From Cryptomeria japonica (Eukaryota; Streptophyta; Pinopsida; Cupressales; Cupressaceae), in NCBI RefSeq assembly GCF_030272615.1, contig NC_081414.1, positions 781,918,119 through 781,982,118 on the forward strand: 64,000 bases of DNA, written 5' to 3'. Position numbers and translations under genes: made by a program. Positions 22,950 to 33,849 of the stretch are shown here, one piece after another (position 1 is the stretch's first letter; every line of letters begins with the position of its first letter). The notes beneath the pieces were generated by a model. The model was not told the origin of the DNA. It saw only the letters and a list, made by a program, of their open reading frames with translations, and made no database searches.

Positions 22950-23568
22950 AGACTCCTACAAGAGAATCCTATTGTTTTTTCTTTAATGGTCTGAGAACAT
23001 TCGTCCTCTCTATCCAAATCCGGCCAATATCATCTAGAAGTCCTTTCTGAGACAATGGTAGAGTATCCTTAACTCCATTATGATTCTGATCTAAATTCGC
23101 ACTGGAATCCCCTATATTTTTACTTGAGTCACCATATGTATCCTTTACTATTTCCTAAGAGTCCACTAAGACATGGCTTCTTATTGAATCTTGGCTTAAG
23201 GAGCTCTTAATAACTGATACTAAAGGTTTACAAGGGATCCTAATATCCACATTCAGATTGACTTCTTTGAAGGGGACAATAGATCCCTGACTAGGTATAT
23301 CTTCCAGACCAATCACACCTTTCTCCTTCTTGCCTGAGTCAAGGTTAGACTTATTGATAACTAGCTCCTGGTTTTCGAGTTCCACCTAATTACCTGAGAC
23401 ATCCACCTTGTCAGGGGACTCTAAGGGATTCATTGTACTCTTACTATCTTTTTCTCCACTCTATTGGATTATAATTTCATTACCATCCCCTCTATTATTA
23501 TTTTTCCTAATTCTATTGGGCTTGGGCTTAAGATTCTCTTTCTCCTTGCTTACATTCAATGGCCATCT
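22950..23568 (-). pseudogene. LINE ORF1, C-terminal part
   Basis: Continues the ORF1 zinc-knuckle protein of 53284-54170: after removal of the 29.7-kb chromovirus the frame runs GY-stop-AKR|WPLNVSKEKE. Low-complexity Lys/Ser/Asn tail with few stops up to 23155. The split falls inside the CCHC knuckle. Confidence 0.7.
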
Positions 23569-24373
23569 TGATGCAGTCACCGGTAAGGAGTAACCTCAAA
23601 GAGATCAATCTGAACCAATCAACAAGAGTAAACACAATGGAAACATAGAGATATGATCGAGGCAATGCGTAATAGACTGAATTATATCATGAAAATTGAT
23701 TACAACCAACCGGTAACAACCAGGTTACAAAAAAATTACTCACGGGCCTGCTAAAACATGCTCAAAGTACAGAATAAGTGACAACCGGGACCTCAAATCT
23801 CAAGATCTATCTTCTATGCTTAGTCTGGCTACTTGATTACATTATAATGTGCAATTGCAATGATATATATGATCCAAGGGAATCTAGTCGGCCCCGAAAG
23901 GGATAAAAACCCAAAGAACAAGACCTAACATGTAAAACCAACAAGGTCAGCCTCTGCTAAATAAATTCCTCTAGAAAATCCAAAGGATGAAGTGTGGTTC
24001 AAAGGGAAGGTTGGCCACACACTAAGGAATATCAGAATCAATTCTCAGGGATCGACAAGCTACAGAAGGGATCTGATAGATCACAATGCAAATAGGTCTA
24101 GATAATTGGTAACAAGAAACTATCAACCGGTAATAGGAAACTATCATGGAAACCAGTAGCGATAACTTGCCAAGAAATGATCCAAATGCTTTGTGGTATG
24201 GGAATAAGGAAGATGATCAAGTTTTAAAGTAAAATCCAACTCCACAAGACTAGGTGAGCCAAATCCTATACACACAGAAAGAAATGTTGAAACTACAAAC
24301 AAAAAACAAAACAAAAAGGAAAATATTTTTGGTTGATGCAAGATTGCCATGAACCAGGGATGTTCTTGCATTA
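23569..24373 (-). repeat. 3' LTR of chromovirus II
   Basis: 805 bp. About 23910-24373 matches 52815-53283; the remaining 340 bp have no partner in the other LTR. Confidence 0.8.
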
Positions 24374-24399
24374 GACATCTAGGGTTGTTGAAAAAGTGT

Positions 24400-25450
24400 G
24401 TCTCTCACTTTGCTAGGGTCAGAGGAAAATCAAGGCAGTCCACCTATGCCTGAGAAATCCAAGATGAATCTTCAATTGGTCTACCTTTCCACTTCACCAA
24501 GTACTCCTTATACTGACCACTCCGAGTACTACGCCCAATTTTGCTATCCAAAATGTCCTAAATCTAATCTGGTTTCTTCCAAGGAAACTATTTCTCCAAG
24601 TCTACAATATTGTCTTCACTGAATTCTGGTTCATGATACTCATGAAGCTCTATAATGTTGAATATAGGTGATATACTCAAGTGATCTAGTAACTCCACTT
24701 CATATGCATTTCCAAAACTAAATTTCCCCAAGATCCTATAGGGTCCAAACTTCTTCATCTATAACTTATTATAGGTTCCAATAGGGAATGTCTCTTTTCT
24801 TAGATACACCATCACTTCATCACCAACTTCAAATTTTGTTTGTCTCCTCTTCTCATTTTCCTTCTCCTTATACTTTCTATTCATGTCCTCCAAATTTTGC
24901 TTAACCTGAATATACAAGGCTGCCATGTGATCTGCAAAGTCTTTTGCTTATGAACTTCTTCATTCTTAACTACTAATATATCCCTTAATTCTGATATACC
25001 TCTAGGATGCATTCTAGTAACTATCTCATAAGGTGTTTTTTTGGTACTCTATTCACTGAATTATTGTAGGCAAACTCTTCTTGTGCTAAAATCAAATCTC
25101 AACTTTCGGTTTTATCTCCAACTAAACATATCAATAAATTTCCCAAGCTTCGGTTAAGTACTTATGTCTGTCCATTAGTCAGTGGGTGAAAATTAGAACT
25201 GAATTCCAAATTTGTCTTCATCTTCTTCCAAAGTGTTCTCCAAAAGTAACCAACAAACTTAGTGTCTATTCCAGAAACTATGCTCCTAGGTAACCCATGC
25301 AATCTCACTACTTCCTTGAAAAATAGGTCTGCTACATGCACTGCATCTGATGCCTTCCTACAAGGTATGAAATGAGCCATCTTAGAGAATCTATCCACTA
25401 CCACAAATATAGAATCATTCCCTCTCGGTGTTTTAGGCAATCCAAGTATG
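24400..25450 (-). pseudogene. pol: Integrase C-terminal part and chromodomain, chromovirus II
   Basis: 25464-25165 encodes [34 protein letters not shown], a degenerate second catalytic block ([11 protein letters not shown] where relatives have SDRD), and HPLTNGQT. The third catalytic position lies in the degraded part after it. Near 24530-24430 the translation gives EYLVKWKGRPIEDSSWI, a clear chromodomain. Many stops. Confidence 0.82.
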
Positions 25451-25853
25451 AAATCTGTATACACCTAAAAAATGGTCTGAAGATAATTAATTAAATAAGC
25501 AATTATTTAATTAATCCTCCTTCCTAATTTAATTAAATTCATTAGCAATTTGATTAAATTCTCCCATTCATCTACTTATTAATAAAGCTTAGGATTTATT
25601 TAATAGGTTCATTTCAATAGTTCCCTTTGATTAATTAATTTAAATTAATTAATCCTCCCCCCATTTAATCAAAGCTTCTAATCCCCTAATTAATTAAAAC
25701 AAATCAATTTATGAGTTGTTGAGAATTAATTAGTCTTTTCCTATTAGTTAAATTTTGAAATTAAAATTACCCACATGCCTCCTAACTTCTAACCACCTAA
25801 CCTAACCATCCCTCTAACTTAACCTATTCCACCTAGCCTTGGGTTTAAGTTAC

Positions 25854-27511
25854 TGTAGCGTCGTAAATTGTACGCACTTGCTAGGGTGGTACAATTTCAC
25901 ACCTAGTTTAGCACCCGCCTTAGTGCATTTTACATTTTGCATTGCATTGCTCCTTTAGCACTTAATTAATCAAATTAATTAGGTCTAAGGTCCTATTTCA
26001 TCGTCCTCTACATCATAAAGTTGGGCCCTTTCGATAAAGCGTGCCCTTTTCATTTTATTCCTCCAATACATCATTCAATCAAAAACCCTAATTAAGTCCT
26101 ATTTTGAACTTGGGGGCTTGGTTTCGGGGGTCAAAACATCTCGAAATCACCTGTAACTTCGGGATTCTCTCTAAAATCATCATATCCGATGGCCCTGAAA
26201 ATTTGGTGAAAAGTTGTCAGGACCGTGGTGCCCGGAGTGCACATGGTCCCGGACATTTTTCCCAAAATTTTAGGAGCACAATCCAATCACAAAATAAAGC
26301 TTAACCCTAAGAAATTGGCAGGAAATTCAATCTCTAGGTTGGCCAAAAGACTTACGATCCAGGGTTTCCTACATAAGAGCTCTCTTTCTTCATTTGAAGG
26401 GATCCGATTTTTGTTTTCGGGAACCTCATATGCAGCGAAAGAGCAGATCTTTGAAGACTTCAACAATATTCAACATCCCTCTATCAAGCATTTATCAATT
26501 TCATTCATCCATTTAGGGCTTGGAAGACATTGAAGAACAATAGGAGATTACCGACTGAAGATTGGCTTGTACTCCTCCCTTGAGGGTTGGGTATGATTTC
26601 ATGTTGTTTTCATGTCTTTGCATAAGCTTCAATATATCCTTTATTCATGCTTTAGATCACTTTGCATCTTGATTTAGAGCATTTACATTATCATTTACAA
26701 GAAATTAGGGTTTACTTCTTAGGTTGCTCTAGTTTGCTTTCTTAGGACCTTGCACACACACTAGGTCTGCACACACAATACATTTTACAAAACAACTTGG
26801 CTATTCGTGGAGGTGGAAATCACCGAAGTGGGGGTTTGACTAAGGTAAAACCCTATATAGCCGCCCATACCATTTTCAAATATAAGTGTAGGTTTCGGGA
26901 CTCGGACGATGCCGCAAGTGACAGATCCGGGAAGAGCAGGTCGAGACAGCACTCCACATCAAACTGCAGAGCAAAAGACCTGGACAGTGCCACTAGGCAC
27001 CTTGGTCCTACCAGGACAGGGGCACTGGGCACCCTAGTCCCTGGGACAGAGGTGCTGAGCACCTTGGTCCTCCTGACAAATAGCATTTTTTGACATTTCC
27101 GACAGTTTTCCAGAGTGCAAAACAGCAGTTTCAGGTGCAGTTTTCGGGACAGAATCAAGACAGTGGCACCTGCGCCCCCGTCCCAAACATTTTCAATCAG
27201 ATTTTGACTCCAAGTATGCATCTGCATTCTTGCTTTGTCCTTGTGTTTACAACTGTTCATTGTTTAATCTCAATTCTGCAATCTTGTTATTAGTTCATCC
27301 TTGCATTTTGGGATTAGGGCTTGAACTTGCATCATTTGATCTTCCAATTTCAACAACGGAATAGAAATCCTAATAGGTAGCCTGTGGCTCTCTCTTTCAC
27401 AAGAAGAAGTAGCCAATTGTGTGATACCTCTAGGCTCTTTCGTATTCCGTAATGTGTGTCAAAAGGTAGGATTAGGGCATGTTAACCTAGTCTCGCTTTT
27501 TCCCCTACACA
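25854..27511 (+). repeat. 5' LTR of the Tat element
   Basis: TGTAGCGTCGTAAATTG...CCCCTACACA. Differences from the 3' LTR are sparse and mostly transitions. Contains GGGxACC-type short repeats at about 26985-27070. Open frames on both strands recur in the other LTR and are not genes. Confidence 0.93.
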
Positions 27512-27514
27512 TTT

Positions 27515-27532
27515 TGGTGAACCCGACGTGAA
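27515..27532 (+). promoter_or_regulatory. Primer binding site of the Tat element
   Basis: TGGTGAACCCGACGTGAA, 3 bp after the LTR. It has the TGG start expected of a tRNA 3'-CCA complement; I could not name the tRNA. Confidence 0.65.
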
Positions 27533-27684
27533 ACTATCATTGCTTCCTCTTGCATTGCATTTGTTAGATCTAGATCTAGATTTTGTGTGTTTTCATTTCA
27601 TTTTTTCATTAAAAAGAAAAAAAAAAAAAGAGAGTGTGTTTCTTTGCATTGTGTGTTTAAATTTTATGCAACCTTTATTTCAAA

Positions 27685-30072
27685 ATGTCAGATTTTTATT
27701 TGCAAAATGTTCGTGCTTTTGATGATTATTATGAGTATAGCCAAGGCAAATTAGATGAAGCTTTAGATGATTTTTTAAACCCTAAAGATGCCAAACCTTC
27801 ATTTTACCAAAAACTCATAAACCTTGTTACTATGCCATTTAGATGTGATGAGAAAGATAAGTCGAATGGTTCCTCTCAAGGGTACATTCCTATCAACTCT
27901 TCCACTGAATCTAGTAACATGGTTGTTTTCAATAATCCCCTCTATGAGGAGATGTCTCCTTTTGAATCAAAAGATAAACCTTTTAATCGATATGATCATG
28001 CTTTGTTGGATGATGCTCTTGATGACTTTGTGGCTTTATCGAAATCTTTAAACAAGAACAAGACTTCTAAATTGGTTAACATGATAAACTTGAATGAGCA
28101 TAACAAGCCTCTCTTTGAAGTCCAAGGTGCTTATCCTTCTCCCACCTTTCAAGTTCCTAAATCACCTCTCCTTACTGTCCAAGGAGGGTATGATCATGAT
28201 CCCTTTCGTACCCCGAATAAACCAATTATCACCGTGCAAGGAAGAAAACCTATAAGTCCTTATAATTATGCCAAGCAAATAACTAGAGAGAGTTATCATG
28301 CGGTTGCCCATACTTATCACACCAGAAATAATAGGCAGCCTAATCCTCCTCCTGTTATTCCAGTTTCTCTTCCTAATCCTCAACCAATTCTTCCACAAGC
28401 TCCCTGTATTTCACAAGTTATGGGTAAGGAATATGATCTCATAGAACAACTTAAAGCTACCCTTGCTATGATATCCCTCTGGGATTTGATTCAAACTTCT
28501 TCCGCTCATCATGGAATGTTACAAGATGCCTTGAAAGATTTGAATGTTCCTCCACCGAATACATCTAGTAATATAGCATCTTTGGTTAACTCTGTGATGA
28601 ATCCTAAAGCTCAAATTGTGTTTACCCAAGATGAGTTGCCTACTAGTGAAATTCAACAACAATATGATCCCTTGATGATTGTGGTTATCATGAAAGATAC
28701 TGCTATAAGACGAACACTAGTAGATAATGGCTCTGGCCTTAATGTGTGTAGCATCAATCTATTGCATAAAATGAATGTGGATACATCTCTCATTGAGCCT
28801 GATTCTTGTCCCATTCGAGGCTTTGACAATGTGGCTAAGACTTCATTAGGTATTATCACCCTACCTCTCACAGTAGGACCTGTTACTTTGCCTACTCCTA
28901 TCCATGTTATGTCGAGAAATTTAACATACAACTTGTTATTAGGGAGGCCTTGGATTCACAGTATGCAAGCTGTCCCCTCTACATTGCATAGATAAGTTAA
29001 ATTTATCTATAACAATAAGACATATACCTTGATAGGTGACACTAATTTCCAAGCTTGTCTACAAACATCTACTTCTAAAGGGGGTTCTTCTAAGCCATCC
29101 TCGTCTAGTGATGACTCTTTAAACAAGATACCTATTGATGAGTCCTCGCTCTCTGATGATCAAAATTCTTTGGATGAGTCTAGAGCTCCTGAAGAAGATT
29201 CTTCTCAACTTGAATCTACACATAAGAAGGATTTTGATCCTGAGAAGGTTCTCGCAGAAGATGATTGGGGATCTCTTGATTTCAATCCCACCTTTGTGGG
29301 TGAATATAAGGTTCCTTCTAGAGAGCTTAAAGTTGAAAAGAAGGAAGAAGCTAAAAATCAATCAATCTTACCTGAACCTATGAGTAATAATTTTGTGGCC
29401 GCTTCTCAAACTTCTTCTCCTCATACCTCAAATTATGAAGAGTTTGATTCTTTGTCTTATGAAAAACCACCTCCTCTTTCTGAAATGGCTGATCATTATG
29501 GTCGTGGTTTTTGCATTTTCGCTAAGCATGGGTATCATGGAAAAGGTTGTGGTGCTCATGAAAAAGGGATAAAAGTTCCTCTAGAGACTAATTTTCACAA
29601 TTATGCCTTTGGACTTGGCTATAATCCCTGCAAACGTACTAAAGCTTCTAAAAGACCATGCATTAGTGTTAATACTATTTCTACATCTCTATCAATGCAA
29701 CACCCTGAGTATATTGATGAGGATCCTTCGGGTGATTGTGCTTTGGATGTCTTCCCTACCGATGATGCTTTAGCTGAATTTCTGGGAGCCTATGACACTC
29801 TTCCTCATTATCATCACAATAGGGGACTCCCTTATTGTTTGAAAACTGAAGCCTATTTTGGAAAAGAGATCGATAATGATGAGATTGTGAAAGAATTCCC
29901 TCAGTTAAAGGATACTCCTCAACAAAGTAATCTTCTCATAAGTGACACCACTGATGTTAAGATGGACCCTAGCAATAAAGAGAAAGTTATTAAAATTGGA
30001 AAATGTTTGGATGAAGAGGAACAGAAACAATATGAAGAACTACTGCACGAATTCCCTAAGATCTTTGCTTAA
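27685..30072 (+). pseudogene. ORF1 with protease, Tat element
   Basis: ATG at 27685, 150 bp after the PBS. Residues 1-240 are unusual: no retro-Gag W-W-L block and no zinc knuckle, but internal repeats (KLDEALDDFL / LLDDALDDFVAL; three VQG units, about residues 150-195). Residues near 255-290 (DLIEQLKATLAMISLWDLI) match the segment that precedes protease in Tat elements. Protease about residues 350-430: LVDNGSGLNVCS (family D-x-GS, here DNGSG) and NLLLGRPWIH. A TAA at 28993 stands just after STLHR; the same frame then continues through an acidic linker to TAA at 30070. Confidence 0.85.
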
Positions 30073-30726
30073 ACATACTCTGACATGCCTGGTATAGATC
30101 CTAAGATTGTCACTCATAACATTGTCTTAGTTCCCGATGCTAAGCCCATGAAACAAAAGATTCAAAAAATGAATCCTAAGGTGGCTCTGCTTGTTAAGGC
30201 TGAGATTGAAAAGTTATTAGAGGCTGGATTTATCCGCCCTATTGACTATTCCCCATGGATTTCAAATATTGTCGCTGTGGCTAAACCAGATAACAAAATA
30301 AGGATGTGTACCGACTTTCGAGATTTGAATAAGGCTTCCTTGAAAGATGATTTCCCTCTTCCAAACATTGACATGATAGTTGATTCTATGGCAGGACATG
30401 CCTTGTTATCCTTCATGGATGGTTTTTCAGGATATAATCAAATTTTCATTAACCCTCAAGATCAATTTAAAACCGCTTTCACCACTCCTTGGGGTACGTT
30501 TTGTTGGATAATGATGCCTTTTGGACTTAAAAATGCCGGTGCAACTTATCAACAAGCGATGACCCTTATCTTTCATGATTATATGCATAAGATTTTAGAG
30601 GATTATGTTGATGATATTTTAGCCAAATCTATTCTTCGTATAGATCATATTAAAATCCTTCGTCAAATCTTTGAAAGAGTTCGTAAATATCACATGCGCT
30701 TGAATCCCTGAAAATGTGTTTTCCGT
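30073..30726 (+). pseudogene. pol: Reverse transcriptase, Tat element
   Basis: Same frame as ORF1. DMPGIDPKIVTHN start, IEKLLEAGFIRPIDYSPWISN, RMCTDFRDLNKA (catalytic-region D), FMDGFSGYNQIFI, TPWGTFCWIMMPFGLKNAGATY and the YVDDIL box. All RT motifs are present. The TGA at 30709 falls in the LNPxKCVF segment. Confidence 0.92.
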
Positions 30727-31460
30727 GTGGATAGTGGAAAACTATTAGGATTCATAGTTTCGCATTGTGGGATTGAGGTGGACACTAAGAAAATAGATGC
30801 TATTGTCAACATGCCACCTCCTAGAAATGTGTCTCAACTTAAAAGCTTACAAGGAAAGATTCAAGCTATTCGTAGGTTCGTATCTCAACTTGCGGATCGT
30901 ACCTTTCCTTTTACTCAACTTCTTAAAAAAGATATCACTTTTCAATGGAACGAAGATTGTCAGCAAGCATTTGAAGATTTAAAAGTGTATTTGGCTAGTC
31001 CTCCTATTCTTCAACCTGCCGAACCTTCTAAACCTTTCCTTCTGTATACAACTGCTTCCTCTCATGCTCTCACAGCATTGTTGGCACAACATGATAAAGA
31101 TGGTAAGGAATGTTCGGTTTATTACATAAGTCATACCTTACTCGATTATGAGACCCGCTATTCTACGATAGAAAGACAATGCTTGGCCTTGGTGTTTGCG
31201 ACTCAGAAATTGAGACATTATCTTTTAAATTTAGAAGTCCATGTCATGGTAAAGTTTGATCCTTTGAAGCATCTTTTCTCTAAAACTGATTTATCAGGAC
31301 GCCTAGCTAAGTGGGTTATGATGTTAACTGAATTTGACCTTAAATTTGTTTCACAAAGAGCAATTAAAGGGCAAGCATTGACCGACCACGTAGTTGAGGC
31401 GCCTTCACCTTTCTCCTTCCCTAATTCTGAGTCTTTCCCTGATGACTTCATTCTTTCTAT
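30727..31460 (+). pseudogene. pol: Gypsy RNase H (degenerate first copy), Tat element
   Basis: GKLLGFIVSHCGIEVD, then the tether and FLLYTTASSHALTALLAQ, where the first catalytic Asp of ordinary gypsy RNase H is missing; YSTIERQCLALVFA retains the Glu region. Loss of activity in this copy is typical of Tat elements that have gained a second RNase H. The frame remains open. Confidence 0.85.
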
Positions 31461-31890
31461 AGAGAAAGATGAAACTTGGGAATTATACTTTGATGGTTCT
31501 AAGTGTCATACGGGATCGGGGGCAGGTGTTGTTCTGATTTCTCCTACAAGGAAACCCATTCCCTTATCCTATCATCTAAATTTCCTGTGTACCAATAACA
31601 TTGCTGAGTATGAGGCTCTTATAGCGGGAATAAAAGCAGCCTTAGCTCTGAACATAAAACACATATATATTTATGGAGATTCTCAATTGATTATAAGACA
31701 AGTAACAGGAATGTATCAAGCAAAACAAGACAAATTATCACAATATAAAAACCTTGCTATCTCTTTATTACAAAAATTTGATACTTATACCATGGAACCT
31801 GTTCCTCAAAAAGATAATCGACATGCGGACGCAATGGCATGTGTGGCTTCTCTTGTATCTTTAGAGGACCCTGTGGTTGATCTTAAATTT
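31461..31890 (+). CDS. pol: Second, archaeal-like RNase H domain (part of Tat pol)
   Basis: The four acidic catalytic positions are all visible: YFDGSKCHTGSGAGVVL (D), NIAEYEALIAGIKAAL (E), YGDSQLIIRQV (D) and NRHADAMACVAS (D). This domain is a diagnostic of the Tat/Ogre branch. It is uninterrupted in a 601-codon open stretch (30727-32532), so the domain itself appears intact although the polyprotein is broken upstream and downstream. Confidence 0.92.
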
Positions 31891-33232
31891 GTTATTCACA
31901 ACCTTATTTCTCCAGCTATTGTAGACGATTCTAGCTTGGTAACATGTTGTGACTTTGTAGATTCAGACGAATGGTATTCGCATATCGTAAGATATTTGAC
32001 TGATGGTACCTTTCCTAATTCCACCAATAGGAACACTAGGGCTAGAATCCGCAAGTTGTTTGCTAGATATATCATTCTTTCTAATGTCCTTTACCGAAGG
32101 GGTTATGATGGTCTTCTCCTTCGCTGTCTTAACAAACTGGAAATCCCCGTTGCTCTTGAAGAGGCACATTCAGGTGCCTGTGGGGGGCATTTCAGAGGCA
32201 AATCCTTGGTTCAAAGATTACTTCGTATGGGATACTATTGGCAAACTATGCAGAAGGATTCTTTTTCATTTGTTAAGAAATGTCATCAATGTCAACAACA
32301 TAATAATCTGATTCATGCTCCTGCCCAAGAACTTCGTTCTCAAGTAGCTTCTTGGCCTTTCTCCGCATGGGGTTTGGATCTCATTGGTAAAATCTCTCCT
32401 CCTTCATCTCAAGGACACACCTTCATTATAACCGCAACAGATTACTTTACGAAGTGGGTAGAAGCTATTCCCCTTCGCTCTACCACTGATGAACTGATTT
32501 GTCAATTTCTTCTAGAAAACATCATTTCTTGATTTGGGATACCTTCGGAACTATAATCTCAGATAATGGGACATAATTTAAGAACAAGGACATGAAGAAA
32601 TTCCTCGAGAAATATCATATCAAACATCGATTTTCTACACCATACTATCCTCAATGAAATGGTCAAGCCGAATCATCCAATAAGATAATTGAACAAATTC
32701 TTCGCAAAACCATGAATAAGCATGGTAAGGATTTGAGTAATCAACTAATCTATGCTCTTTGGGCCTACCGAACAAGTGTACGAATTTCTATAGGAACTAC
32801 TCCTTATAATCTTGTTTATGGTGCTGACACTATTATGCCTTTAGAGTTAGAGATTCCATCACTTAGGGTTTCTCTCAAGGGTATAGTAGATGATGATTCT
32901 TATAAAGAACAACGACTTCAACAGCTTGAGATGCTTGATGAATAGCGTATAAATGCTCTTGAGCATATTCAAGTGTATCACAAAACTCTACAACAAAGCT
33001 ATAATGAGAAGGTTATTCAACGTTCCTTCTTAGTAGGTGACATAGTCCTCTATGAGAATCAGCGCAATGTGAATGCCTTACCTGCAGAAAAGGGAAAATT
33101 TAGTCCTAATTGGCTTGGACCATACATCATTATTGAAGATTATGGATCAGGTGCTTACAAAATAGCGGATGTAGACGGTACGCCTCTTAAAGAACCTATA
33201 AATGCTATGCACTTGCGTAGATATTATGCTTA
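31891..33232 (+). pseudogene. pol: Integrase, Tat element
   Basis: HHCC zinc domain (EEAHSGACGGHF ... CHQCQQH, 32157-32300). Core: WGLDLIGKI (D), SDNGT (D, about 32560) and GQAESSNK (E, about 32660): all three catalytic residues are present. A frameshift near 32545 and stops at 32530, within NGT-stop-FKNK, within PQ-stop-NGQAE (Gly to TGA) and at 32943. The C-terminal part ends in LGPYIIIEDYGSGAYKIADV and a natural-looking TAA at 33230. No chromodomain, as expected for Tat. Confidence 0.88.
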
Positions 33233-33748
33233 ATTCTTCATTCCTTATTTATTTTCTTTTCAGTTCTTCAACATTGGGTAGTATGTTAGTATCTCCTAAT
33301 TAGAGCAAAATAGAATTAAATGTTATGGTGTTTAATCTATATTGCTTCGTTCTTGACAAGTGTGTCTTCTTGCTTCATAGTTTGTCTTGAATTCATTTAT
33401 GTAAATTGTAAAAGATTTACGTTTCCATTATGCTAGCATATTATACAATGTCTTATGTGTTAAGTAGGATCGTATCATGCTGTGTTTAAGTTCAAAATTA
33501 AATCACATTAGTTATATGATTCTTAGACTTAATGCATATTTCTTCCCTATCATCAATGTAGTACTTGATTAAATATTTTAATTAAGTCACGCATGTATCA
33601 ATTTAATCATTGAGCATTGAGAAATCAATCACATGGAAATTAAATCCTGAACATACATGTACATCTACCAAATGTATTAGATTTAATCAAAACAAAATAT
33701 ACTTTGTTTTAAGCATTAAAGATAACACATTTGAGACAAAAGAGAAGC

Positions 33749-33789
<41 letters not shown>

Positions 33790-33849
33790 GATTGTATACA
33801 AATATAGGTCACTATACATCCAAAATGTGACCTATCCTACATCATAAAA
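33233..33849 (+). other. Spacer between integrase and antisense gene
   Basis: A/T-rich, no gene seen. A TA microsatellite of about 36 bp at 33751-33786. The antisense PMD transcript would end here. Confidence 0.7.

Noticed and set aside
26797-27293. Opposing frames of 98-135 codons, repeated at 37857-38320
   Set aside because: LTR sequence of the Tat element in both copies; shared because LTRs are identical at insertion.
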